Counted from the first letter of the stretch, positions 1-7,382 are shown. The stretch is DNA of 19,570 nucleotides from UBA5399 sp964592125 (GCA_964592125.1 CAZQBV010000053.1:1-19570), one strand, 5' to 3'. The notes: generated by a model not told the origin, from the letters alone. A program made the numbers and translations.

Positions 1-80
1 CTTGTGCGACTACTTTACATAAACCGCCCGCGGCCTGTGCTGTTCTTCACCAAAGCTGCTAGCGCTGAAAAGAGTCGTTT

Positions 81-121
81 GGGGGGGGTAAGGGAGGGGG
101 TTTAAGGGGGAGGCATAGGGG
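81..121 (+). other. G-quadruplex-capable G-run cluster
   Basis: Within 41 bases the plus strand carries five G-runs of 8, 3, 5, 5 and 4 bases, separated by spacers of 1 to 7 bases. This meets the usual four-run rule for a G-quadruplex. It lies about 60 bases downstream of the terL stop codon, so the minus-strand transcript would be C-rich here and the non-template DNA of any plus-strand transcript G-rich. No function is known. It could stall polymerase or mark a recombination point. Confidence 0.6.
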
Positions 122-130
122 AGCAGCTTC

Positions 131-180
131 ACGCCCTTGACCTTCACTTTCAATTTTCAACTTTCAATTTTCCACGCCCT
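131..180 (-). repeat. Intergenic purine-rich repeat, copy A
   Basis: This is a pyrimidine-rich tract on the plus strand (purine-rich on the minus strand). It contains the 18-base core CCCTTGACCTTCACTTTC, then degenerate CAATTTTC/CTTTCAA units, and closes with GCCCT. The same core occurs at 16391-16408 and in the 19.4 kb tract, in the same orientation. This copy abuts the terL stop codon exactly. I read it as a dispersed host intergenic repeat; its function is unknown. Confidence 0.65.
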
Positions 181-1374
181 TCAAAGCGCCACCTCCACAA
201 ACCGTCCCCCATCCTGCACCATCACCGTCTGCACAAAATAGCGCACATCGTCCATGGCATGGTCGTTTTCCTTCACCACCGCATCGCTGCCACCGCTGGT
301 GTCCCAGCTATACGTTCCAAATTCCCGCAGGCAGTCCACGCAGCTCTCATGTATCAAAATCCGCCCCTTGTTTATCATGCTTGCCGTATTGCGAATGCCA
401 TCCAAAACATTGTTTCGCGCCTTTCGCACATCAAAGCGTCCGTGTCGCCTTATGCAGGCAATAAACGACGCTGCCGAGGGGTCCACCACCACCGCTTCTA
501 TTCGCCGCTCTCCCGCCAGTGCCACCAGCGCATCGTAATACTCCTCATCCGTCTTCTGGTCGCGCCCCTTCTGGCTGCTATGGTAATACTCCCGCACCCG
601 CACTGCCTTGCTCCCATTTTTGCACCACAGCCCCGCAGAAAAGGGGTTCACCGTTCCATAGTCCACACTTATGTACCATTCGCCAGCTTCCGGCATTTCC
701 GAAACAATGTTTCGTTCTTTAGAAAAGTTTGGGTAAACCAGCCCATCCGCCAGTGCCCACTCTCCCAAAATATATCTGTCATAGTACACCGTACCCGCAT
801 ATTCCAGCTTCAAATTGTCCACAAACGCTTTGGATAAAAACGGGTTGTCGTCAATCTGGTAGCTTTGTGTAAACACATCCGCGCCCGAGTCCAAAAATTC
901 TTTGAACCAGTGCCCGGGGTGGTCTGGGTTGCAGGTGCCGTCAAAGCAGGAATTCGGCTTGTCCAATCTGGATTTCAGCATCTGAAACACCTCTTCGTTC
1001 CAGGTTGTCACCTCATCCCCATAGCAATATTCAATGCCCGCACCCTGAATTTTGCTCACTTGGCTGGCCTTGTCCGCACCCAATGCATAGCAGCGTCTGC
1101 CAAATAGATACACAGAGTTGTTCTGGCTGTTTATGCTCCCCACTAGGCTTCCCGTCCATATGTCACGCATCGGCTCCAAAATATTGCGTTCCAGTGTGCT
1201 TTTTGTGTTGCCCAGCAGCACAATCAGGCCATTGCCCTTGCATGCGCGAATCCGTCGGGGAATTAGAAAATAGTCTAGATACGTCTTTCCCGACCGCGTT
1301 GCTCCCTGCTTCACATTCCAGCGGCAGTTCGCCCCCTTCCAGAACGCCTGCTGCATGGCGGAAAATTCAATCAT
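181..1374 (-). CDS. terL: Phage terminase large subunit (PBSX-type)
   Basis: This is the packaging motor: an ATPase that drives phage DNA into the prohead plus a nuclease that cuts the concatemer. The 397-residue protein has a Walker A motif GATRSGKT (24-31) and a Walker B motif IEYCYGDEV (114-122, acidic pair D120/E121). The C-terminal half carries RNase H-fold nuclease acidic residues in SVDYG (D238), VVVDPS (D298) and DHAMDD (D371/D375). The length is slightly short for the family, but both domains are present. The ATG overlaps the small-subunit stop by 8 bases (ATGATTGA) and has GGAGG 7 bases upstream, so the two subunits are translationally coupled. Portal and head genes would be expected to the left, outside the window. 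Confidence 0.93.
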   Translation of the reverse strand: MIEFSAMQQAFWKGANCRWNVKQGATRSGKTYLDYFLIPRRIRACKGNGLIVLLGNTKSTLERNILEPMRDIWTGSLVGSINSQNNSVYLFGRRCYALGADKASQVSKIQGAGIEYCYGDEVTTWNEEVFQMLKSRLDKPNSCFDGTCNPDHPGHWFKEFLDSGADVFTQSYQIDDNPFLSKAFVDNLKLEYAGTVYYDRYILGEWALADGLVYPNFSKERNIVSEMPEAGEWYISVDYGTVNPFSAGLWCKNGSKAVRVREYYHSSQKGRDQKTDEEYYDALVALAGERRIEAVVVDPSAASFIACIRRHGRFDVRKARNNVLDGIRNTASMINKGRILIHESCVDCLREFGTYSWDTSGGSDAVVKENDHAMDDVRYFVQTVMVQDGGRFVEVAL

Positions 1375-1741
1375 CCTTTATCCTCCGGTCTATCCCGTGC
1401 AGCACTTCATCCAGTCGGTTCAGCACATCCTTGTGGGCAGTTCCGTCCTCGCGCTTGTCCCGCCACTTGTCCGGCCTGCGGTTTTTCAGCCAATAAATCT
1501 GTGCCGTGGTGTTTCCGGCCACCGCCGTTCGCAGCAGCGCCTCTTCCACCTCGTAGTCGGCCGCTTCTTTGCCCCGCCGCACCGCCTGCCCAATTTCGCC
1601 ATATTTGTGCCGCCACCTGCGCAATGTTGCCACGTTCACGCCCACATTTCGGGCTATCTGCTCCAGGTTGTGCCCGTCGCGTGCCCAGCCCCGCAGCAGC
1701 AGCAGTCCTTCGCTTGTTGTCCATTCCCTATACTTCGCCAT
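1367..1741 (-). CDS. terS: Phage terminase small subunit
   Basis: This is the DNA-recognition partner of TerL; it binds the packaging site and hands DNA to the motor. The protein has 124 residues, with an N-terminal helix-turn-helix around residues 25-47 (NLEQIARNVGVNVATLRRW). The C-terminal part contains the family-typical run QIYWLKNRRPDKWRDK (81-96). I chose the ATG at 1741 because GGAG lies 8 bases upstream and the start falls 13 bases after the stop of the preceding fibre gene. A longer frame reaching 1891 would run back into that fibre gene and has no supporting site. It overlaps terL by 8 bases. Confidence 0.87.
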   Translation of the reverse strand: MAKYREWTTSEGLLLLRGWARDGHNLEQIARNVGVNVATLRRWRHKYGEIGQAVRRGKEAADYEVEEALLRTAVAGNTTAQIYWLKNRRPDKWRDKREDGTAHKDVLNRLDEVLHGIDRRIKDD

Positions 1742-1754
1742 AGCACAGCTCCGG

Positions 1755-3677
1755 CTATGCCGTTCTCCGCCAAATATACACCGCATAATACGGCTGCAAG
1801 TTGTTGTGCGCAGTCCCACTCCCCGCATTGTTTGTCGTGCCAGAGTGTGTATGTGTAGTGGTATTAGCCACCGCACTACCTGTGTGCCCATGCGAGAAAG
1901 AAGCCGAGTCTGTATAACCCGTTATATTGTGACCATGACTCCCATCTGATGTCTGTCTTACTGTAATAGTATGCATGTGTTTTCCACCATCTCCAGAAGG
2001 TTTATAAGAATCTACCTTTGCAGCAGTATAGCTACTTCCACTAGCTACATTTGCGGAGCTTGGAACCCAATAGTTGTGCGTATGATCTCCAACCTCCGTA
2101 CATTCGCTTGACAACGAGTGAGTGTGTCCCCCCCCAGATATACCTGCGCTACTCAACATATGCGCATGCGATCCATCGCCACCATCTATACTCAAAGTAT
2201 GCGTATGGCTCGCGCTTTCCGTACCTGTTCCAAACCCATGCCCATGCGCCGCCAGCTCCGCCACGCTCAACGCATGTGTCTTCGTGCCGCCCATCTTTCC
2301 GGCCGCGGCAAAGTCGCTGTCCCCTTCATCCACGCCCGCAATCACACGGCCTTTTATTCTGCTCCACACACCGCCCCATGTGGTATTCGGGTCAAAGGTT
2401 CCGTCCTCAGTTTGGTATACAGAGCCCACCGGGTACACCTCCAAAATCGAAATGCCTCCGGTTTCACCTTTTTCTCCTCTGTCGCCCTTTTCGCCTTGTA
2501 TACCTTGCAATCCCCGTGGTCCCTGTAGTTTGCCCAGCGATACCCACGCCCCTTGGTCAACACTCCATATATAGATGGCGTTGTCCTCCGGCGTGCCCAC
2601 TCCATAGGCGTCTCCCGCACGTCCAGTTGGGTGCATCGTTTTCAGTTCATCCAATGTGGAAACAATGCTCTGTATCACAAAGCTATTGCCATCTTTTCCC
2701 GCATCGCCTTTTTCACCTTTCTCTCCCTGTGGTCCAGTCGCTCCCACCGGCCCCATTTTCCCCTGTGGTCCACGCAGCTTTCCAATGCTTTCCCATGCAG
2801 CATTGTCTGTGCTCCATATATACACAATGCTATCCTCGCCTGTGTCCACAGCATAGGCGTCGCCTTCCTGCCCCACGGGGTGCGCAGTCTCCATCTCTTC
2901 TTTTGTTGCATATACATCTTTTAGCGCGAGGCCTTCTCCATTTTCGCCTTTTTGGCCTTCATCTCCCCTGTCGCCCTTGTCTCCCGTATCTCCCTTGTCT
3001 CCCTTGTCGCCCTTCGCTCCCGTGTCGCCTTTCACGCCTTGGTCACCCTGCGGGCCGCGCTCTCCCTTTATGTTCACAGAGTAAGGGTTTTGCAGTCCAC
3101 CATCGTTTTCCCAGCTCAGCACAATCCGGCCATCATCCGTTTCGTCCACCACCGGCGTAAATATGTACCCCTGTAGTCCACGATCGCCCTTGTCGCCTTT
3201 CAGGTCAATGGGCGCAGGGTTGGGCAGCCCACCGTTGTTCTCAAAGCACAGCAATATGCTTCCGTCTATCTCTTTTATCTGGGGGGTGTATGTCACGCCC
3301 TTTATGTCCACCGTTTCCGGGTTTTCAAAGTTCCTGTCATTTGTCCAAGAAAGCAACAGTTTTTCGCCCGTGTCCTCTATGGATGGTGTAAAAGTCCCCC
3401 CCTTTATCCCCACCGGCTCGGGGTTGGGCAGTCCGCCGTTGTTCTGCCAGCCCAGCCACAGTTGGCTGCCGTCATCTTCTATCTCCGGCACGTAGGTAAC
3501 GCCTTTTATGTCCACTGTTTCAGGGTTTTTCAGTCCGCCGTCGTTTGTCCAGCTCACCAGTATTTTCTCGCCGGTATCTTCTACCACTGGCCTGAATGTA
3601 TACCCCTTGGGTCCCACAAACCCCGCATGCACCGTCACTTCGTGGCCTCTTCGTTTTTCCTTCCATACATCCGCCAT
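1755..3677 (-). CDS. Collagen-like tail fibre with collar-type HxH-rich tip
   Basis: This 640-residue fibre probably projects from the baseplate and ends in a receptor-binding tip. Residues 25-205 form five ~35-residue modules of the pattern G-x-T-[YF]-x-P ... LLSW-x-NDGGLPNP ... VDIKG. Gly-X-Y collagen-like stretches follow (about 206-248, 303-330 and 386-408). They alternate with two copies of a ~50-residue module containing HPxGxxGDAY and IYIWS. The tip (411-640) starts EVYPVGSVY, carries nine His-x-His motifs between 478 and 611, and ends NLQPYYAVYIWRRTA, as in phage collar-type tips. The start at 3677 has a GGAGG-type site in GGAGGGAACATCTG. It is the only fibre placed directly before terS. 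The N-terminus is paralogous to the fibres at 8.9-15.6 kb. Confidence 0.88.
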   Translation of the reverse strand: MADVWKEKRRGHEVTVHAGFVGPKGYTFRPVVEDTGEKILVSWTNDGGLKNPETVDIKGVTYVPEIEDDGSQLWLGWQNNGGLPNPEPVGIKGGTFTPSIEDTGEKLLLSWTNDRNFENPETVDIKGVTYTPQIKEIDGSILLCFENNGGLPNPAPIDLKGDKGDRGLQGYIFTPVVDETDDGRIVLSWENDGGLQNPYSVNIKGERGPQGDQGVKGDTGAKGDKGDKGDTGDKGDRGDEGQKGENGEGLALKDVYATKEEMETAHPVGQEGDAYAVDTGEDSIVYIWSTDNAAWESIGKLRGPQGKMGPVGATGPQGEKGEKGDAGKDGNSFVIQSIVSTLDELKTMHPTGRAGDAYGVGTPEDNAIYIWSVDQGAWVSLGKLQGPRGLQGIQGEKGDRGEKGETGGISILEVYPVGSVYQTEDGTFDPNTTWGGVWSRIKGRVIAGVDEGDSDFAAAGKMGGTKTHALSVAELAAHGHGFGTGTESASHTHTLSIDGGDGSHAHMLSSAGISGGGHTHSLSSECTEVGDHTHNYWVPSSANVASGSSYTAAKVDSYKPSGDGGKHMHTITVRQTSDGSHGHNITGYTDSASFSHGHTGSAVANTTTHTHSGTTNNAGSGTAHNNLQPYYAVYIWRRTA

Positions 3678-3877
3678 CAGATGTTCCCTCCATTTTTCTT
3701 TATTTCTTTCAATCTATCACGCTATGTTGCCGCCATCACCAAAACAGCAGCTTCACTTTTGCTTCCTCATTTTTGTTTGTTTTTTTATTCTCTTCGATGC
3801 AAACCGCAGCCCAATCGCAGAGCGCAGCTCTTTCATATCCGTGTACGGCTGTATTTTTTTCTATTATTTTCGATACT

Positions 3878-3904
3878 AAAAAAACCGCAATTACTTGCGG
3901 TTTT
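3878..3904 (-). terminator. Strong Rho-independent terminator after xkdX
   Basis: On the minus strand a perfect 10-bp stem (AAAACCGCAA / TTGCGGTTTT, 3904-3895 with 3890-3881) closes a 4-base loop. Its 3' arm leads into a run of seven T residues. It lies 14 bases past the xkdX stop. It should end the main tail transcript and separate it from the fibre-terminase unit below. The ~200 bases from here to the fibre start at 3677 are AT-rich. They hold short open stretches without ribosome binding sites, and I see no supported gene there. Confidence 0.85.
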
Positions 3905-3918
3905 GAGTGTGTTGTATT

Positions 3919-4062
3919 TTACTGTTCTATCTTCGCGGCATCATCGGCGCCTATTATGCCCTCATACTCCGCCTGTGTCAGTTTGCCCAACGTCACATAT
4001 CTATATAGCTGTTCTTTGGTGCAGAATCCCATTTCATAACGCTTTTTCAGTGTTTCATACAT
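3919..4062 (-). CDS. xkdX: XkdX family tail protein
   Basis: This is a 47-residue protein whose start reads MYETLKKRYEMGFCTKEQL and which continues to LGKLTQAEYEGIIG. It matches the short XkdX family found at the end of tail-fibre operons in Firmicute phages: an aromatic/basic N-terminus, a [YF]T/CTKEQ motif and an ITxxEYxxI-like C-terminal motif. The ATG has a perfect AGGAGG about 9 bases upstream and overlaps the stop of the 120-residue gene by 8 bases (ATGTATGA). The role of XkdX in the virion is not well defined. A terminator follows immediately. Confidence 0.85.
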   Translation of the reverse strand: MYETLKKRYEMGFCTKEQLYRYVTLGKLTQAEYEGIIGADDAAKIEQ

Positions 4063-4417
4063 TTGTGCCGCCTCCTTCCAGTATCATCAGTTCCAAATCC
4101 GTCATTTGCTGCCCCAGTGCCAGCACTTCCGCTTTTGTGGCTGGTACTTGTTCGGGTGCGGGTGGTGCTGGCGGCTTTGCCATTTCTTCGTTGATATAGC
4201 GCACCGCTTCTTCGTCCGGCATGTTTGCCGTGTCCGGATGATACAGTTTCAAGATGTCTAGGTCCTGTATCGCCACAATGCGCCCATCGGGTGTTTTTTC
4301 TATCAGTGTCACTCTCGCATTTGCTTCTGGGTGCGCCGCGCCAAAGCTTTTCAGTGTGCTGTATACTGTGCCGTTTGCCACAGTCACCGGTGTTTCCTTA
4401 TTCCAAATTTCAAGCAT
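4055..4417 (-). CDS. Tail-fibre-cluster accessory protein, unknown function
   Basis: A 120-residue protein that I do not recognise by name. The N-terminal half (about 1-60) looks like a small beta domain with VTLIEKTPDGRIVAIQDLD. It is followed by a Pro/Ala-rich linker (PPAPPAPEQVP, about 82-92) and a short C-terminal helix, and ends in EGGGTNV. The ATG overlaps the stop of the kelch-like gene by 8 bases (ATGCTTGA) and has GGAG upstream. The placement between a tip protein and XkdX suggests a small tail-tip or fibre-assembly protein. That role is inferred from position only. Confidence 0.7.
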   Translation of the reverse strand: MLEIWNKETPVTVANGTVYSTLKSFGAAHPEANARVTLIEKTPDGRIVAIQDLDILKLYHPDTANMPDEEAVRYINEEMAKPPAPPAPEQVPATKAEVLALGQQMTDLELMILEGGGTNV

Positions 4418-5489
4418 CTCTTATTTCTCCTTTTTTAAATTTTATATAGCCGTTCAGCTTATTGCTGCTTGGGTCAACTTCCACCGTGTTGGCTTCCGCC
4501 ACCTTTTCCACATCGCTATTCAGCTTGTATTTGCTGCCTTTTATAATGGGCACTGTTATTTTCAGTGCTTTTATAAAATCGGTGTATTTATCCACCACTG
4601 TGCTGTATGCGCCACCTGTACCACCGCCAAACAACACGCTGCCGTTGCCATCACTCGCCGCCGCCAAAGCATTTCGCACTACCGAGAGTGGGGCTAATGT
4701 GCTGCTCACACCGTCTTTTGTGTATTTGTCTACCACTGCACTGCCTTCGTTATATTGCACATTGCCGTTGCCACCGCCAAACAACACGCTGCCGTTGCCG
4801 TCCGTTGCTGCCGCTAGGTCACTTCGCGCTACCGAGAGTGGGGTTAGCGTGCTTTTCACACCGTCCTTTGTGTATTTGTCTACCACTGCGCTTACGCTGC
4901 TGAGGCCACCACCACCGCCAAACAACACACTGCCGTTGCCATCCGTTGCTGCCGCTAGGTCACTTCGCGCCACCGAGAGTGGGGCTAATGTGCTATGTAC
5001 GCCATCCTTTGTGTATTTGTCCACCCCTGCGCTGCCGCCAAACAGCACACTGCCGTTGCCATCCGTTGCTGCCGCCAAAGCTGCTTGCGCTACCGAGAGT
5101 GGGGCTAATGTGCTTCGCACACCGTCCTTTGTGTATTTGTCTACCACTGCGCTTACGCTGCTGCCTCTGCCACCGCCAAACAGCACGCTGCCGTTGCCAT
5201 CCGTTGCTGCCTCCAATAGTTCTCGCGCTACCGAGAGTGGGGCTAATGTGCTGCGCACGCCATCCTTTGTGTATTTGTCCACCACTGCGCTGTAGCCGGT
5301 GCCGATAAAACCACCGCCAAACAGCACGCTGCCGTTGCCATCGGTTGCTGCCGCCAATTTCGTTCGTCCTGCCGAGAGTGGGGTTAAACTCATGGCTGCA
5401 TCTAGGTTTTTGTTATACCCTGTGTAGTCCACAAATTTTACTTTCGTACCGCCACCCCCGCCATTGTGCATCATAATGCTTTTAGCCAT
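4410..5489 (-). CDS. Kelch-like six-repeat tail protein with Gly-rich N-terminal tag
   Basis: A 359-residue protein. It begins MAKSIMMHNGGGGG, nearly the same tag as the 56-residue tail protein at 8.9 kb. Six kelch-like repeats follow, marked by DGNGSVLFGG at residues 50, 97, 143, 183, 230 and 280. Each is preceded by [LT]xPLSVAR and most are followed by VVDKYTKDGV. This fits a six-bladed beta-propeller, plausibly a carbohydrate- or surface-binding tip. The C-terminal 50 residues (about 310-359) form a separate small domain. Repeats of 40-50 residues are nearly identical at DNA level, so copy number could change by recombination. The start at 5489 has GGGAG upstream and overlaps a short upstream frame by 8 bases (ATGGCTAA). 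Membership of the tail complex is inferred from the tag and context. Confidence 0.8.
   Translation of the reverse strand: MAKSIMMHNGGGGGTKVKFVDYTGYNKNLDAAMSLTPLSAGRTKLAAATDGNGSVLFGGGFIGTGYSAVVDKYTKDGVRSTLAPLSVARELLEAATDGNGSVLFGGGRGSSVSAVVDKYTKDGVRSTLAPLSVAQAALAAATDGNGSVLFGGSAGVDKYTKDGVHSTLAPLSVARSDLAAATDGNGSVLFGGGGGLSSVSAVVDKYTKDGVKSTLTPLSVARSDLAAATDGNGSVLFGGGNGNVQYNEGSAVVDKYTKDGVSSTLAPLSVVRNALAAASDGNGSVLFGGGTGGAYSTVVDKYTDFIKALKITVPIIKGSKYKLNSDVEKVAEANTVEVDPSSNKLNGYIKFKKGEIRDA
4590..5385 (-). repeat. Tandem kelch-coding repeats (~120-150 bp units)
   Basis: Six units lie inside the kelch-like gene. On the plus strand each shows 'accgagagtgggg' or close variants, followed by 'gtgtatttgtc' and 'aacagcac(a/g)ctgccgttgcc'. 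Neighbouring units differ by only a few bases outside the variable loops, so the array has expanded recently or is being homogenised. Confidence 0.8.
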
Positions 5490-5571
5490 CTATCTCACTC
5501 CCATTTTTCTCTATTTCTTCATGAAAAAAGACGCTCTGCGCGTCCAACTTTTCCACATATTTACTATCCAT
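5482..5571 (-). CDS. Possible leader peptide or remnant small ORF before the kelch-like gene
   Basis: From an ATG at 5571, 29 codons read MDSKYVEKLDAQSVFFHEEI and end NGSEIDG. The stop overlaps the kelch-like gene start as ATGGCTAA, the same 8-base overlap seen between the 465-aa fibre gene and the 56-aa gene. The frame stays open and protein-like upstream to about 5637 (ETAILCEWYVWQKQTGF), so this may be the 3' end of a longer gene or a translated leader. No good ribosome binding site precedes the ATG. The codons for LDAQSVFF coincide with a terminator-like hairpin. Confidence 0.35.
   Translation of the reverse strand: MDSKYVEKLDAQSVFFHEEIEKNGSEIDG
5524..5545 (-). terminator. Terminator-like hairpin before the kelch-like gene
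   Basis: On the minus strand GACGC-GCAGA-GCGTC forms a short GC stem followed directly by TTTTTT. It is only 35 bases upstream of the kelch-like start and lies within the small open frame at 5482-5571. It could terminate the enzyme-module transcript or act as an attenuator relieved when ribosomes cross it. The stem is only 5 bp, so strength is uncertain. Confidence 0.45.
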
Positions 5572-5672
5572 AAAGCCTGTTTGCTTTTGCCACACATACC
5601 ATTCACATAGTATTGCAGTTTCTCGAATGGGTGGGAATCAACCATTTGCAAGAAAGTGCTATGCAGCGCACA

Positions 5673-5702
5673 TTTTTAAGTCGCTCTAAAAACCCATGTC
5701 AA
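5673..5702 (-). promoter_or_regulatory. Candidate sigma-A promoter for the kelch-like gene
   Basis: The minus strand has a perfect -35 TTGACA (5702-5697), an 18-base spacer and a weaker -10 TAAAAA (5678-5673). It lies just downstream of the radical SAM gene and upstream of the kelch-like gene, in an otherwise gene-poor stretch of about 245 bases. The -10 element is imperfect. Confidence 0.35.
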
Positions 5703-5715
5703 ATGAATACGCTGT

Positions 5716-5737
5716 AAAAAAAGCTGCATCGCTTTTT
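5716..5737 (-). terminator. Weak terminator overlapping the radical SAM stop codon
   Basis: On the minus strand AAAAAGC-GATGCA-GCTTTTTTT begins inside the stop codon of the radical SAM gene. The stem is mainly A-T with a GC top and has a good T-run. It is compatible with partial termination. Confidence 0.4.
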
Positions 5738-7091
5738 ATTTGTGTTCGGTATAGGCATTCTCTTGTTCCAGTTCCTTCAGCACACCCAACTCCTCTTCGC
5801 CTATCACCTCCAGCGCCCACTCATCCGGAACGTGGTTCACAAAAACATCTCGTATGCCTTCTTTTTGATATACCTTATTCCAAAAATATACATTCGCCAG
5901 CGCCATAGCTTTGTGTGTATCGCAAATGTAAGTTGCTCGGCTGTGCACAGTGCCATAAACTTGGTAATTATAAGCTACGCACAAAGAGCACCCCGTAGCA
6001 ATAGGGCAGTGGAAGCACTCATCGGTTGACTGGCTGCGTCTTGTCACGCTGCGCAAATCATCCATGATAGCAAGCTCTTCTGGTTTTTTGCACAAGCCGC
6101 TCAAGTCTCCTATTACCAAAGGTTTTTGAGAATTCCCTAGAGATGATTCCATGTACCGCAAGCACGGATAAAACTTGCCGTCCGGGTCTACCGCTATCAT
6201 CCGGCCATCGCCACCGCACCAGCATTGCATATCATCTTCGCCGAGAGGTCGGTACAAATCCTCGTCAAATGGCCGGACATATGCTTTTTTGTAAAGTTCG
6301 GTTTCCAGCAGATAATCGGCTATCTTTTTCATTTCGCTATACAAAGTTTTAGCGTGAGATATAGTCCATCCCTCTTCATATACGCAGTTTGCCATAATGC
6401 TTCGGTAGCCTAAATCCAGCATATGTTTGACTGCTGTAAAGGTATGTTCTACATTGCCCGGCGCCAATGTCACTTTGGTGCCCGAATTTATCAGCGAACC
6501 GCCTTCGTATTTAGCATTAAAATCCTTGATGCTTTCAATCACTTTGTCGTAGGTTGGCTTACCGTCTGTGGTCACTCTGCAACTATCGTGCAATTCTTTA
6601 TTGCCATCCAATGTAAAAGATACAGATATTCTATTACCATACTTTTCAAAAAGGTGTTTAGATTCCTCCGAGAAGTAATCCCAGCCGTTGCTTGAGATAG
6701 AATATGCATGATGGTACAGCCAATCATGGTGTTCTTCTACCAGCTTTTGCTCAGTGTAAGCGATAATATCCTCAATTAATTTGGCATGCAGCAAAGGCTC
6801 GCCACCAATAAAGCCTATAATGCAACCTTTGATTTTATCGGGTATGTATTCATTATCCCTTGCCAGCAGTATATCAATCGCTTTTTTTGCGGTTTCGAGT
6901 GTCATGGTTTTGTCAGACTTTTTTGTTTGATAACAGTAAGAACACCTAAAACTACACTGCTCTCCCACCTGAAAGGTGATATCTATCACTGGCATTTTTT
7001 CACCAAAGTCTATATCGCTATATAGATAGCGTATAGATTTGGTGAAATCATCAGACACGTTGGGCATTTTGCACTGTAAGAAGTGTTTCAT
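5736..7091 (-). CDS. Radical SAM/SPASM peptide maturase-like enzyme
   Basis: A 451-residue protein with the radical SAM cluster motif CSFRCSYC (C46, C50, C53; CX3CX2C) that binds the [4Fe-4S] cluster cleaving S-adenosylmethionine, and the GGEP motif at 96-99. The C-terminal third is a SPASM-type auxiliary-cluster domain: C290/C292, GKFYPC (C310), CFHCPIATGCSLC (C359, C362, C368, C371) and C390. SPASM enzymes typically modify ribosomal peptides, for example forming thioether or carbon-carbon links, or activate sulfatases. The start directly follows the 96-residue gene (TAAATG), so translation is coupled. The likely substrate is the Cys-repeat protein at 8003-8743; a Cys-containing fibre is an alternative. 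Base composition is visibly more AT-rich than the fibre genes, suggesting separate acquisition. The reaction type cannot be read from sequence. Confidence 0.9.
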   Translation of the reverse strand: MKHFLQCKMPNVSDDFTKSIRYLYSDIDFGEKMPVIDITFQVGEQCSFRCSYCYQTKKSDKTMTLETAKKAIDILLARDNEYIPDKIKGCIIGFIGGEPLLHAKLIEDIIAYTEQKLVEEHHDWLYHHAYSISSNGWDYFSEESKHLFEKYGNRISVSFTLDGNKELHDSCRVTTDGKPTYDKVIESIKDFNAKYEGGSLINSGTKVTLAPGNVEHTFTAVKHMLDLGYRSIMANCVYEEGWTISHAKTLYSEMKKIADYLLETELYKKAYVRPFDEDLYRPLGEDDMQCWCGGDGRMIAVDPDGKFYPCLRYMESSLGNSQKPLVIGDLSGLCKKPEELAIMDDLRSVTRRSQSTDECFHCPIATGCSLCVAYNYQVYGTVHSRATYICDTHKAMALANVYFWNKVYQKEGIRDVFVNHVPDEWALEVIGEEELGVLKELEQENAYTEHK

Positions 7092-7382
7092 TTAACCACC
7101 CGCCTTAGTCAAAATGATTTCTTGTGTTGCAAAATCCACATTCCAAGTGTAGTTTTTCAGACCTTCAGGTACATATGTTTCCAGCATATTTTCTTTTTTA
7201 AGCTCATAGTACATGAAATATTCCTCATATTCAGCATGGTATTTTTTAAACATTTCATTATCTACAACCACATTGCCATTCAGAATATCTTTTATGATCT
7301 GAGACCTGCATTGTACTTGATACATCAGGCTTTGCAGTCCATCACAGAAATTTTCATCTAATTTTATTCTCTCAATATTCAT
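7092..7382 (-). CDS. Small protein resembling CXXX-repeat modification-system accessory proteins
   Basis: A 96-residue acidic/aromatic protein. The C-terminal stretch NYTWNVDFATQEIILTK (about 77-93) resembles, from memory, the W-x-[IV]DF-x-T-x-EI signature of small proteins annotated as 'CXXX repeat peptide modification system protein' beside radical SAM maturases. This is recall, not a search. A central segment (about 45-65) is rich in Tyr, Glu and Lys and is probably helical. It may recognise the substrate or act as an enzyme partner. The start at 7382 has AAGGAG 8 bases upstream. The stop abuts the radical SAM start with no spacer, which ties the two functions. Confidence 0.6.
   Translation of the reverse strand: MNIERIKLDENFCDGLQSLMYQVQCRSQIIKDILNGNVVVDNEMFKKYHAEYEEYFMYYELKKENMLETYVPEGLKNYTWNVDFATQEIILTKAGG

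Noticed and set aside
1742..1891. N-terminal extension of TerS
   Set aside because: It overlaps the tip-coding end of the 640-aa fibre; the ATG at 1741 has a good site and the usual family N-terminus.
3678..3877. Short open frames between the terminator and the 640-aa fibre, including one starting MKELRSAIGLRFASK
   Set aside because: They are under 30 codons from an ATG, with no convincing ribosome site, and overlapping frames look equally open in AT-rich sequence.
4590..5385. CRISPR or satellite array
   Set aside because: Units are in-frame kelch-like repeats within a single coding gene.
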